Shown here piece by piece: positions 26,772 through 39,471 of a stretch of 64,000 bases of DNA. The position numbers were made by a program, and so were the translations under genes. The stretch's first letter is position 1; each line of letters starts with the position of its first letter. The notes below the pieces were generated by a model. That model made no database searches, was not told the DNA's origin, and saw only the letters and a program-made list of their open reading frames with translations. This DNA is from Mortierella sp. BCC40632 (lineage: Eukaryota > Mortierellomycota > Mortierellomycetes > Mortierellales > Mortierellaceae): contig WAEK01000016.1 in assembly GCA_011634665.1 (NCBI GenBank), positions 888,501 to 952,500 of the forward strand. The letters run 5' to 3'.

Positions 26772-29344
26772 AGGACGGGATGACCATGGACAAACGGGGA
26801 AAAAAGAAAGGGAGGAAGAGAAAGAGAAAGAAAGAGAGGAGCCTTCTCTTGTTTTCCTGGATGGCCTGAACGGCGGGTTTGGATGGGCGGAGGAAAAAAA
26901 AAAAGTTTGTTGTACACATGAAGGGTACAAGGACCGTATTCATGCGGCCCTTATTTGAGCTTTTCCAGGTCTCTGCTCGTCTTTTCTCTTCCCCTCCCTG
27001 TCCAGTATCCGCTTACCTACACTTTGTAACGCACTCAAGCCCTACGCACCCAAGAGGTGTAACATAGATTACACACCTATTGTGAGCACACTCACATTCG
27101 CCCTTGTACACACCTTTCTTTTTACTCCTTTTCTACGTAAGCCTAGCTTTGGGTAGGTCACTTGGTGCAGCTTTTTTTTTTCTCACTGCCGCTCGAACCT
27201 CTTTCTCTTTCTCGCTGTCTCTTTGCACATGCATACGCACACACATATACACATGTACACCCCTGTCTTGCTTCTCTTTGACTCGAGACTCCTTTGATGA
27301 ACCCCTTTTAACAAACCCTGGATAGAATTATATTCTGGCGCAGGTCGGTATTCGACCCGTTCACACTCATTTGACTTTTCCTTTCATTCTCTCTCATATA
27401 CACACTTCTTTCTTTTTCCGCTCTCTTTCTTCTGTCTCTCCCTTTTTTCCGTTTTGTCCTATTCATTCCCTCTCTCCTCCATTCTCTCTTTCTTTCTTTT
27501 TTTTTTTCTTTCTCTTTTACCTTTATTCATTTCTACTCGATCACGCTCATTCTATTGTGCCATTTGTACCATGCGCTTTTTTTTTTTTTTTTCTCCGTTG
27601 CTTGGGCAAGTATCTATGCTTCCCTCCTTTCCTCTCCCCAGAGTGGTCGAAGGCAATTAATAAAGTCTGAAAAGGCATTTATTCGATTTGCGGTGTCAAT
27701 TTGTATTTGTTTCTCTTTTCTGTTTATCTATGGTTTTTTTTTCCCTTGATGATATTTTCCTCCGCCGACTGTTTCCTCCTCGGAGAACCGCCCAGTCCCC
27801 AAGTGAAGCGTGTTGGACCAGTCAAAAGAGCAAGAGAAGAGAGAGCTGGCCATCCAAAGTAATAAACAATAGTGAAAAAGAAGAAAGTGGGGGGAAAAAA
27901 ATAGGAAGCCTGTTTGCCACGGCGTTTTTGCCCTCGGACTCGCTCTCACACATATACCCTTTCTCTCTGTCTTTTCTCTTTCCCCTTCTTTTCTATCTCG
28001 CTTTTATGCTCTCTCGCTCTCTTGCTCTTTCTCCTTCACTTTCCCTTCTCTTCCTACCTATTTCCTCTACCTCCTCTTCTTCCCTTCCCCTACCTTCTTT
28101 TCTCTTTTTTAATCTATCCACACCTCTCCCTCTCCTCCCTCCAGAGATGGAGATGAAGGAAGGAAGAGGGAAGGAAGAAGAAGAAGAAGAAGAAAAAAAG
28201 AAAGTAAAGTAAACAAATCTATAGAGATAAAGAGAAGGAGAAAAAGAAAAAAAAAGTAGTAGAATGGAGCAAGGAGTAATGATCGGTGCCCCGGATCTGA
28301 CTATCCACTTTTTCTTTTTTGAGCGGGCACTTGTGTGCGTGTGTGTGTATGTGTGTGCGTCGGCATGTTGTGCGTGTGTAATGCGTTGTGCGTTTTGTTC
28401 AGCCGTAGTTATTATTGGACAGGTTAAAAAAGCTGCATATCAAAACAAAAACACACACATCATCATCACACAACAAAGAATTAGAGAAAACGGAGATTGG
28501 GGGATATGGGGGGGGAAAAAAAGAAGGAAAAACAAATGGAAAAACTATCTGGAAGAATCAAAAAAGGAGCCGGACACTCCATAGGAGAAAAGAAAAAAAA
28601 AAAGAAAGAAAGAAAATAGAAGTCAACAGATGTTTTGCGGCTCTACACAAATACTATGGATGAGTAAGCAAAAAGTGAGAGAATAAAAAAGAAAAAAAAA
28701 ATCAATGACATTTTGCACGATCAAAAAACGGGTGATAATATGACCCATGTCGAGTCAACGGTAGAAAAGGGAGGTCTACAGTGTGTGAGAATGTGAAGGA
28801 GAAAAAAAGACTCGGCGTATGACCATAGACTACAGCTTAGGGAGACGGGCGACAAGCGAAAGGATACAGGAAATGAAGATATTCCACACTCTTTTCACAC
28901 TAGCACCAGGAGAGAGAGAGAGAGAGAGGAGAGGATGGATGAGGCATATTGTATCAGGGGGGGGAGAGACCGATGGCGGGAAGGAGCTTAGGGGTGGAGA
29001 GGGCAAGGGGGGGATGTACTGCGGAGGAAAAGAAAGGGGAAAGAGAGGATCAACATTAGTCCAAGTCGTACCAAGGAAAGAGAATAAAAAAAAATGAGAG
29101 AGAGAGAATACGAGAGAAATAAAAAATTATATTTACATACATGAATTGCCAAACGCTACTATCTTTCAGCAATGGTGAAAATGAAAAAAAGAAAAAGTAA
29201 CGGAACCAAATAAAGAAAGAACACGAGCGAAGTAGCAATAGACTAGAAATCTAGCGAAAAAAAAAGAGAGTAAGAAATAAGGGCGACAGGCTTTGCTCGG
29301 GGGGAGGAGAGGAAAGGAGGTCAAGGCGAGTACTGTGTGAAAAA

Positions 29345-29352
<8 letters not shown>

Positions 29353-29409
<57 letters not shown>
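29353..29409. repeat. (GA)n microsatellite
   Basis: About 57 nt uninterrupted GA, preceded by an A-run (29340-29353). Confidence 0.95.
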
Positions 29410-29413
<4 letters not shown>

Positions 29414-29620
29414 AATGAAAATGAGAATGAACATGTGGGGTTAGGGGAGGAGGAGTGGAGCCCCAGTAGAGCGAGTGAGCGATCCATTGAGACGACTAGG
29501 ACCTCTCCTTCCCCCTCTCTCTGAGCCAAGAGACCTCTCTCCTCCTTCTCTTCCCCTCAAGATCTCCTCTGGTATGCCCTCACTCTTTTGCTACTCTTCT
29601 CCTTCTCTTCCCTTTCTCTT

Positions 29621-29626
<6 letters not shown>

Positions 29627-29671
<45 letters not shown>
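29627..29671. repeat. (CT)n microsatellite
   Basis: About 45 nt CT array, 220 nt from the inverted-sense (GA)n array; the two could pair as a long-stem hairpin in single-stranded form. Confidence 0.9.
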
Positions 29672-29674
<3 letters not shown>

Positions 29675-30442
29675 CTCTCCTCTCTCCTCTCTCTTTTTCC
29701 TTGTCCAGTCTCATGAGATGAAGATCCCAAGCGAGAGAGAAGAAGGAAGTGCAAGAGAGAGAATTCGAATAGAGTTGCGGGCTAAAAGAGAATGCCTATG
29801 GGGGGGGGGGACAGGGAGAGAAACATAACTGCTAAGTGCCATATGACCAAAGTGCAAAAGAGAACAAAAAAAAATGGGGATGAAAAGAAAAAGAAGAAAA
29901 AAAGCGGAAGGGAGGAGGAGGTTGAGGGGTTGAGGTAGAAGTTGAGGAGATAAAGAGTAAGAAAAAGAGAGTCTGTGGGCAAAAGGTTAAGGAAGAGAGC
30001 TGAGAAAGAGTGCAATAGGAAAGAGAAAGGGGGAGGGGGAAGGCATAAGCTGGTTCAGACACAATATTAAACGGACCCCAAGTATCCGAAGGTCAAAGCG
30101 ACATGGGATAGAGGAAAAACAAATAAACAAACAAATAGAGCAAGAGTACGAGAGCGAGAGAGAGAGAGTCGAAGAGAGAGTTGAAGAGAGAGAGCGAGTT
30201 GAAGAGAGAGTCGGAGAAAGACAGCGACAGCACAAAAGCTTAAACAGCCCGTTCAACGAGTCAACCATGTCCCCTATGCTGTCTGATAAATAACGCGAGA
30301 GAGAGTTCAAAAAAAATGAGAGTAAGAAGAAAAGAAAAAGGGAAAGAGAGGAAAGGAAAAAAGAAAGGAGAAAGAGGATAAAAGTCAACGGCCGCTCCAA
30401 AGAGAAAAGAGAAAAGATAGAGAAAAAGAGGACTCGTTTGGA

Positions 30443-33400
30443 TCACCATTTGCTCATGACGATCATTCTCCTTACTCTGTCATGAGGCCCATGGTGTTGC
30501 TGGTGGGGGTGCGATACCGAGGCCAGGGAGGTGGGCCCACCTCCGATGCTTGAAGAATCTGCATATCCTGAGGGCAAATATCCACCTGATGAAGCATAAT
30601 GATAATGTCCTGTCGTTGCTGAAAAACTCACAGGCGAGTTAAACACATCGTCAGCATCCCCTAACAACTGGTTTTGATGAAATCCTGAAGGTAGTGTCTG
30701 TTGTGGAGGTGGAGGTGGCGACTGGACTGCATGGGCTACTGGTGATAGCTGGTAAGGATGTGAATAAAGCCTGGCCGCGGCCACAGCATTGCCACTCGTG
30801 CCAGGAGAGCTACCTGACCGACGCTGATGATGTGTTGGCCCTGGTGGTTGCGACTGATGACTCGTGATTGGACCCGAGAGCAAAGGTTGGTATATGGACT
30901 GAATCTCCTGCTTGATCTCAACAGAATGAGAACGCTTGGGTGGAAGCATTCCGCTCATCTCTGGCGACTCAACCTCGAGTGACAAGTCGGCGGACGAAAT
31001 TTCACCTGGTCCGAGAGGTGTTGCCTGCGGATGGGGATGCGAGGTATGATGAGAAGGATGGTAATGCGACTGCTGTGGCTGTGAGACGGGTGTTGGACGG
31101 AAAGCGGCGGCGATACCCGAGGAGAGATGATGATGATTTGGCTGCTGTTGTGGCTGGACTTGAGGTGAGTACTGCAACTGTGTGTGTTGCGTCGGTGGAT
31201 GTTGCGATGTTGGCGAAGAGTGCTGAGCATGACCCCCCGTCGACGCGGGATGATAATTGCTCTGCATCATCAATAGTCCCGGCCCACCGGGGATCACTGA
31301 CGAGTCCAGACCCGGCAGCGAACCCTGAAGAGGTGCCAGAGGCCCGTTGGCAGAGATGTCAAGGTGGCTCATCATCTGCGATGCATTCATGGCGGAACCG
31401 AATGAAGGAGCGCCAGCGGACGAACCTGGGAGTCCATGTCGCGTGAAGCACTCCTCGCTCAGCGAGCGCTTCCTATCGTTGAGCGCAGACATGCCAAGGC
31501 CGAGGCCATACGAGTCTGCAACGGGTGAAGAGACAGATGAGGGTCTTCCTTTTTGGTTGGGGGTGCTCTTGACCGAGATGACGCATCCTGGGTAGGTGAC
31601 CACATAATCTGATGAGCTCAGGGGAGAACTCGATGAAGATGAGCTGAATCCCGGGCTGGCACTAGTGGGCGAGGTCATGCTCATCATTGTTCCTAGACCT
31701 CCCGAGGGTCCTCCCCCTCCGCCAGCAGAGGAGGGAGGCGAGGTCATAACGCGTTGGCCCGCGCCCGCGGGATCGATTCGAAGCTGTTCACAAATCTCGA
31801 CAAGGACATTCTCTAGGCTAGAGGTCACTTTGTAGGACAGGGTCGGATCTGCACTAGCAAGACTTGCGACGCGAGCGGCAAGGTCCATGGTGGAGAAGAC
31901 GCGACTCTCAGAGTCACGTAATCGGATCTGCTTGCGTTCCTCTGTGAGGCGGTTATAGAAGCGACGTTCGTCCCAGACCAAGTCTGGAAAGTCTTCTTTG
32001 ATGCGTTCACGCGTTTCGGATGTAGTCAAATTACGCTGGTTGGCATAATAGGCAATCCGGTCAAAGACCGTCGAGGGCCATGGCTGGCGAATGTCGTCGG
32101 GTGAAATGAGAGGATGGTTGTGAATCATGGAGGCGGGGTTCATGGCCTTTCTAAAGACCCATTGCTTGGACTCTTGTTGGAAGAGGGTGATTCTCCATTT
32201 GCAGTCGCATCGCATCGAAAGTCGCTTCCGCTTGATCTCTTTGTTGTTCTTGACAGAGTCAGGGACACCTTCTCTTGAGCAGTACAAATAAACGTTCTAA
32301 GGACCAAAGAAAAAAAGTCTGTCAGAACACTGAACTGTAGGCAATTGAAGATATTTGTAGAAAGACCCATTCTAGATCGCTGACCATGTCAGGAGAGAGA
32401 ATGAGAGAGAAAGGCCTGTCAACCCGTCCTGCGCTCGGCCAGAAAATGGCTCTGCCTTACAAGGTTCTCCCCCTCCCCCCTTCTCGTGCTCTTTCTTGTC
32501 CAGCGCTTCCCGCCACACAGACACTGGACGGAAAGACGACCAACTCGGTATGAGAGTATGTATTTATAATCTTATACGTTTGTTTACCCACTCCCATTAC
32601 CCTTTTCTCTCATTTTTTTCCCGCCCTCAACACGTCGTTCTCTCCTTGGTTCTTTTGATCCGCAACTAACGCTGCTTCATCCCGTTGCGCGAAGGAGAGG
32701 GGAAAGTGGGAGAAAAAGAAAAAGTGAGAGAAAGAGAGAAGAGAAAGAAAGAAGAGCAGGCCAGGGCGCATGTGGCTGGAGGAAGGAAGGGGCGAGAGTG
32801 GAAAGGAGGTTGGGGCAGGGAGAGAACAGGCAAGAGCTCAGGCAAAAGAGCGGACAAGAGAGGGGGAGGGCAGTGGTCAGGGAAGGGGGTCGCCTCGTCT
32901 CTGTCATGACAACTACGTGGGTTTGAGAGAGAAAGGGAGAGCGCGCGTAGGGAAATAGAAGAGGCTGGATAGAACGAGTGTTTGACTAGCGGGGGGAGGA
33001 GGCCATGATGGAACAGGAGTAGACGCGTATCAGAGAGACGCAGACAGGCGAATGGATAGGGTGGGGCAGGCGGGCAGAGTGAGATTCCATTGCACGCCAG
33101 GGCCGATGACCTCGTGGATTACGGAAGTGACAAAGAGCCCACGGGCCACAATGAGACCGCAAGGAGAGAGGAAGAAAGAGGCGAAGCACCGAGGAAAGAG
33201 CAGGGGTGGTTACCTTGTTTGAGCTTGTTTCCTGCTTCACTGTGAAACCATGCTCTCGGGCCAAGTCGCGACATTTAGCAATGGCATCGCTCGACTGGTC
33301 GAAGGACATGCTAAGGAGCTGGTCGTAGAAGTCATCCATCTAATAGACAGGGTCCACGGGGAGATAGAGAAAGAGCAAAGCCGATGCACCGACACGTTAG

Positions 33401-34252
33401 TCGCTAAGAGACCAAGAAAAGCAAGGGCCGATCGCATTGCATCCCAGAGAAAGAAAGAAAGAGAGCCTGAATGAAATAGATATTGTAGTACTGTTAAAAG
33501 GGAATAAAAAAGTCAAAAAAAAAGGAGGAGGCGGTGGGAACATGTGGCTGCCAGGGCAGCGATAGGATGCCACACAGGGCAGCGGCCTATTGGCACAGTG
33601 GCACTCTTGGGAGGGGCGAGAGACAAAGACAATGATGGCAAGAGAAATATAGAAAGAGAGAAGGCGTGGCGGAGAGCAGGGAGCAGAGTGGAGGGGCAGG
33701 TGGAGGAGGGAGAGGAGGGGCAGAGCGACCGGGGAAAAAAAAAAAAAAAAAAGGAAATCAAGGCTAAAAACAAGGGCACCAATCTGGTCGAGTCCTCGGG
33801 GAGAGTGCTGCCAAACATACGCGAGAGAAGTCCGACATGTTGGCAACAACGAGGGCGAACACGAGAGCGATAGGTTTTAAAAAAAAGAGGGTGTTGTGTC
33901 GAGTCCGAGGAATGGACGAGCGTTGGGCGGAAATGGAATGAACATGATGATGGGGGGGGGGGGGAGAGGGGAATCGAACGAATGGAACAGTCCAAAGGTG
34001 AGAAGCTGGCAGGCCGGGGCCAAGGCCCTCGAGGAGTGAGGATGAAAGAGGCTGTGGGGAGGAAGAGGAAGAAGAGGAGAATGGAAGGGCTGAGATCCAG
34101 GGAAGCAAGGTTAAGGCAACAAAGGAGGATGGGCAATGGAAAGAAAAAGGAAAACTCAGGAAGGTGATGGAGGAGAGAAGAAAGGACGGATAAAAGAGAG
34201 AGAGAGAGAGAGAAAGGGAAAGGGAAAGAAAGAGAGAAAGAGAAAGAGAGAA

Positions 34253-34285
<33 letters not shown>

Positions 34286-34652
34286 AAGAAAGAAAAAAAA
34301 AAAAAAAAAGTCCCCAAATAGTTGAAGGAAGGAGAAAAAAAGAGGCGGACCAAAAAAAAAAAAAAAAAAAGACAAAAGAGCACAAACCTCGATCGGATCG
34401 TCCTGGGGGGGGGGGGGGGTGGTGGTGTCCTTTTGTTCAGGGTTCTGTGTCAGTGTAAAGGTGTTTGTGTGGACAGGGCAAGAAGGGCTGGACAGGAGAG
34501 AGAGAGAAAGTGAGAGTAAAAGAGGAGAGGGCAGACGAGAATGAAAAGGGCCACCGAGAATGAACGACTCTCCCGCGCTCGCCGGTGCAGGCGCAGACAA
34601 AAGGCAAAGGGCGAGGGCGATCGCCGTCCGCCGCCCGGATCCCAGACGCGGG

Positions 34653-34683
<31 letters not shown>

Positions 34684-35412
34684 TAAGAAAGAAAGTGAAA
34701 GTGAAAGTGAAAAAGAAAAAAAAAGCAGGGAGACGAACGCAGACCAGGCAGGAGTCGGTCATTCACAAACACACACAGACACATACACATTCATTCATAT
34801 TTTCTTTCACTCACTCGAGTATGAGACAAGCTCTAACAGTCTCTTTCGCTGCACTAGACAGCCAAGACTGTAAAAAAAAGAGTGTTGAAATGAACTGAAT
34901 GTGTACAAGTGGTGCGCATGCTTGTGGATTTCTCCCTTGTGAATGGTCCTCGTACAAGCACACGCGCCCAGGGCACAAGACTTATTCCTCCTGTTTGCCA
35001 CTAGCCCTGCGATCTCTCGCTCACTCACTTACTCACTCTGTCGTCTGCGGATGAGGAGCGAGGACGAGTTCAACAGGCAGTAGGGGCAGTAGCAACATCG
35101 CTCGGAGCCGTACTGACGCAAGAGTAGAACATCGAGCTTCGGGATCAAGCCGAGAGAGCGAATGGGCAGGGAGAGTAGGAAGAGGGAGCAAAGAGCGCTG
35201 ACCGAGTGGATTCAGGAACATGTGCACACGCAGCCCCCGCAGAGAACCCGCCAACCCTTGGGCAGCATTGTGCATGGCCACAGCACTGTACAGTGACTGG
35301 CGGCTCACCGGGCGCAATGGCATCATGGACAGTGTGCTCATGTGGAGTTTCCACACAAAAGTTAGATGTAACCAGCCCAGGTAGAGGGTCTTACCTGAGC
35401 AACGGCGACCAT
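30443..35412 (-). CDS. FAR1/WRKY-GCM1-type zinc-binding transcription factor
   Basis: Well-supported exons are 33339-33214 and 32296-30443. A probable first exon is 35412-35395 (MVAVAQ, GCCATGG context, CTCAG|GTAAGA donor), joined over a 2.05-kb intron to an acceptor TATTAG just before 33339. Product 665 aa, or 659 aa if it starts at 33339. Residues ~7-115 form a FAR1-like DNA-binding module: SSDAIAKCRDLAREHGFTV, then YLYCSREGVPDS, SMRCDCKWRITLF and IHNHPL, giving candidate ligands C54, C78 or C80, H107 and H109. Such domains derive from Mutator-like transposases and serve as transcription factors in fungi and plants. A helical segment follows (~115-200), then a Ser/Gln/His/Pro-rich tail. No transposase core is present, so this looks domesticated (inference). 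Confidence 0.75.
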
Positions 35413-36429
35413 GGCAACATGGGCGAGGAGGGTGGACGTACGACAAGGAGAGACGAGTGTCAGGTAAGCAAGGAAAGAGGCGGGATTAAAAGAGAATATG
35501 AGCAGGAGAAAGTGGAGCGAAAGTGGAGAGAGAGAGAAGAGAAAAAGAGAGAGGAGAGAGGAGAGAGGAGAGAGGAGAGAGAAGGAGGTTGAGAGTAGTG
35601 AAAGAGAGAGAGAGAGAGAGAGAGAGAAGAAAAGAGTGTCAGTCAGTAAGTTTGCTTTTCCTTTGGCTGTGTCTTCTTTTTTAGAGGTACACACCCAAGT
35701 CAGTAATGTTGTAATAGCTATTTTTTTTTTTTTTTTTTTTTTGGCGCGAAACGCAGGTCCCCACAGCCTGCACACCCACTTCACATCCCCATGCAGACCC
35801 ATCCAACAAAAGCATCCAGTTGCACCTGCGTTATCCTTTCTGGCCAAAGTTCACGCCTCTCTGGCGGGCCTCGGTCGCATTTCCCGTCCCTCTCCCATCC
35901 ATCATCTCTCGAACACCCCTTTCTTATCCTTCCCTCGGTCGCCCTCTGAAGAACCCCTGACAGACGCGAACTCCTCTGCTCCATCTTTCGCTCCACGACT
36001 TGCTCGCATTCGTTCTCTTTCCATGAGGGTCACTCGCCCTCGCCCACCTGTCCACTTTTCGCCCCCTCTCCCTCCGCTCGTGCCTCGCCCTAGTCCTCGG
36101 TCTTTTGTCCTTGTTCTCTGCTTTGCCCAGCGGCACTGCAATCTGTCCATATTCTTTCTGGCGGCTGATCTGTCCGCCGGATAGCGCCTCGCTCCTACGC
36201 TTGCTCCCTTCTCCACACACATACACGAACGCGCCAAGGAACGATCCGTCCCATCAAGAATGAATCGAGCGAACATCATCCCCCCTCCTTCTCTTCCATC
36301 CACCCCTTCATCATCACTTTCTTCTCCCGCTTGTTCGCATCCCTCTTCTCTTCCCCACATACACATGCCCCTACTAGCCCCCTCCTCTTCTTCCTTTTGT
36401 CCGCCCCATAAACAATGGCACATGAAGAA

Positions 36430-36495
<66 letters not shown>

Positions 36496-39120
36496 CGTGT
36501 TGATTCCCCACACTGGCCTGTGGCAAAATAGAAAAAAAAATAAAAAAAAGGGCTTGAGGTCCGAGAACAGACCAGTGACAGGGACAGTAAGAGGAAACGG
36601 GAAGAGAGGAACGAACTGCGTGATGTAGTCGAAAGGCGCGAGCGAGAACGAGAGCAAAAAGAGAGAATATTTCGTCAACGTGAGCTGCTCTTTCTCTCCC
36701 ACCTTCTCCCCCTCCTCCCTTCCTCTCTTCTCTCTTCTCTCTTTGCTCCTCTCCCTCCCCCCCTCTCCTTCTTGCTGTCGTAGTTCTCTGCCCGATCCAC
36801 GCTGCGGAATCGTGGCCCGTCATCGAGAGCCACACCCAATTGCGTACAGCTGAAGGAGAAAGAGAAAGAACATGAAGAGAGAGAAAGGGACTGGGCTAGG
36901 GTGAGGGTGTAGGTAGGTGTGAGGGGAGGGGAGAGAGAAAGGGAGGGTGTCATAGCAAAAAAAAAAAAAAAAAAAAAAAGACAACAATAGCATCAACAAA
37001 AACAACCAAAAAGAAAATAGCGTCAATGAGAAGGGGAGAGGAGGAAGCACAACTTCGCGATTCTCAACCTGGCCCTTGCTTCTTTCTTTGCGCGCTTGGC
37101 CCATAGGCCCAAAAAGAAAGAGGGACCGAGTCGGACCGAATGAATCGCGTCTGCGTTTGGGATGAAGGGCTCCTCTCCCCCCCCCACATCCACACACACA
37201 CAACAGCAGAATTTTCACCCATGTCCAGACCTTGCCTCTGTAGGCTTTTGATCGTCCAGCCACAGGTGTGTCAGCGACCCTCTAGTGTCAGCTGCAGTGA
37301 CAGAGAAAGAAGGAGCAGGAGGAGAGAGGAGGAGAGAGGAGGAGAGAGGAGAGAGAGAAAGACAGACAGAGAGAGAGAGAGCTCAGGAATGGGCGGGTGT
37401 GTAACTCACACTCTGGGCGACTGGTGTGACGCGGACACGAGTCCACCCGCGCCTCAACGGCAAGTGTCTGCGGGTTTTTGTGTCCCCCTTTCCCGCCGAC
37501 GCATATTGTTTTAGCGCGGCAAAGTAAACAGGGACAACAGCTTGCAGCGTACCACAAACACAAAGAGCACCCAATGGGCCGAGGAAATGAAGGGTCCTGT
37601 GGCAGAGCTGATGTGGGCTTGTTTGTTGGCGTGTTTGTGTGTTTGTGTTGTGTGTTGAGAAGAGGTGAATGTGTATGTGTGTGTGCGTTTGTGTGTTTGT
37701 GTGAATGTGTGTGGAGCAACAGAGACTGGCTCTTTCCAAGCAGGTCAAATCAGACTGGATGCATGAATCGGCATGGAGCCAGCGAGCAGAACTGTAACGG
37801 ACGCGTTTCCCCAGATCAGGGGCGTGTGTCGAACAGGGACCCGGCGCGTCCTCTCTCTCACTTTACACACCCTTGCCACCGCCCATCTCTCCGGAAAAGG
37901 GTAGTAAGAAGAAGACGCGTCGACCGTGCAGGAGCGCGCCTCGGATATTTGATCCAAGGACTGGCATTGGGATCGTGAGCATGGAGGCGAAGGCATGGCA
38001 CATGGCACCTCTCTCCCTCTCTCTTTCTTTCTCTTTCTCTCTTTCTCTCCCGTCTTTTCATACACAAACACGCCCCGCTGGGCCCGATCCTCCTTTCCCG
38101 CCTTTTGCTCTCTTTCTCTCGTTCGTCCATTTTCTTTTTCTTTTTACCCGCCAAAACCAACCGAAGGCTGCGCTCTCTAGAGTTCTATTAAGATATCGAA
38201 AAGGGTATTGTCTCCTCACTCGTTTTTTCTCCCCGCTCTCGTCATTTCCTTGTTTTTTTTCCTCCCCCTTCTCTCTCCACCTTTGTGTGTGGCCCATACC
38301 CTCTTTCCCCTATTCATTCCTTCCGCACCTGCGCCCGGGTTTTCTCCGATAGCTTGGCCCTTTCTTGCCTTCCTTTTTTTTTTTTCTAACCCCTTTCCCA
38401 TTACCCTTTTGGGCTTTGTTTTTTCCCTTGCCTGAAATTCCCTTTTTCCCTTGTGTGATGATACTAGGCCCTCTCTCTCCTCTTGGTTAACCTTCATACT
38501 TTTTTTTTTCTTTGTCTCTCTTTCTTTTCTTTTTTTCATGGCCGATGCCCTGCACCTCGGAGGCTGCCCCTTTCTAACAAGGCCCAAGGAACAGGCTCTT
38601 GGTCGTGTCAGCTCTGTCCTCTTTCTCTCTCCTCTCTTAACCCTTCCCACCTCCTCTCCCCCCCTCTTCCTTCTTCCCTTTTTTTTTTTTTTTCTATCAT
38701 CATCGTCATCATGGATCGGCTTTTTTTTTTTTTTTTTCGTTGAATACCCACACCAAGGGGGAGGTGGGAGAGAGAGAGAGAGAGAAGAAACAACTCCAGA
38801 ATGCATGCCTCCGTCATTCAACATCCATAGACTCTACTGGGCTTGGTCCCAAGCAAAAAAAAAAAAAAGAAAAGAAACCTAATAGTTTCATCTCCAAATG
38901 TTTTTTTTTTGTTCACTCTGTTGTGTTTTTGTGTGAGAGAGAGGGTCTCCCCCCTCACTCCCCCTTCACACAGCTGGCAACATACCTCACTCTCTCTCTC
39001 TCACACACACACACATGCGCACTCGCAACATTCACATATTCACTTTACACAAATACTCTCCCGCCACTCAACCCGTATACTCCTTTTCCACCCATGCCAG
39101 TTCCTGCATAATGACAGCAG

Positions 39121-39157
<37 letters not shown>

Positions 39158-39471
39158 GAGAGAGAAAAAGGAAGAAAAGCAGAGTAGAAAAAGGGATATG
39201 ACAAAAGAAGAGGAAGAAAAAAAGAGGAGAGCAGGATGACGAAGAATGTCCCGACAGTCTGGACAAGTGGTCCTCAGAAAGAAAGCAAAGAAAGATGGAT
39301 GTCTCGAGCCTCCTCTTCCTCTTCTTCCTACCTTCCCCCCCCAAAAAAAAAAATTGCAGTCTGAACATAGGGGAAAGGAGTAGAGGAGGAGAGATGATTG
39401 AGAAGGGGCAAAGAATAAGAGAGAGAGAGAGAGAGAGAGATGGAGGGAGGGAGGGGCAGAGAGATATTTAC
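35413..39471. other. 4-kb region without supported gene
   Basis: Upstream of the FAR1-type gene. Short blocks of alternating GA-rich and CT-rich sequence with (GA)n at 35531-35630, a T-run at 35721-35742, (CT)n at 36432-36490, A-runs at 36957-36979 and 39126-39153, and GT/CA-rich patches at 37620-37710 and 39000-39020. Non-repetitive islands (about 35745-36190 and 37740-38000) show no conserved protein. Probably a regulatory or intronic expanse. Confidence 0.4.
36432..36490. repeat. (CT)n microsatellite
   Basis: About 59 nt perfect CT array. Confidence 0.95.

Larger units (their letters stand above)
26772..30442. other. 3.7-kb convergent interval with strand-switching pyrimidine bias
   Basis: Lies between two converging stops. 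The plus strand is strongly CT-rich from about 27100 to 28140 and switches abruptly at about 28140-28160 to GA-rich up to 30440, so both flanking genes are followed by CU-rich sense sequence. A GT-rich patch occurs at 28331-28400, and (GA)n and (CT)n arrays at 29353-29409 and 29627-29671. Frames here are all low-complexity and I support no gene; long 3' UTRs are likely. Confidence 0.5.

Noticed and set aside
33955..34010. Inverted GTTCGATTCC-like T-arm on the minus strand
   Set aside because: Flanked by G-run and random sequence; D- and anticodon arms cannot be formed.
33397..34790. Several 100-330-codon minus-strand frames
   Set aside because: Composition is Phe/Leu/Ser/Pro repeats produced by translating CT-rich microsatellites; no domain, start or splice support.
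37600..37720. GT-rich tract resembling telomere-type repeat
   Set aside because: Irregular GT/GTTT units without a fixed telomere motif and far from any chromosome-end context.
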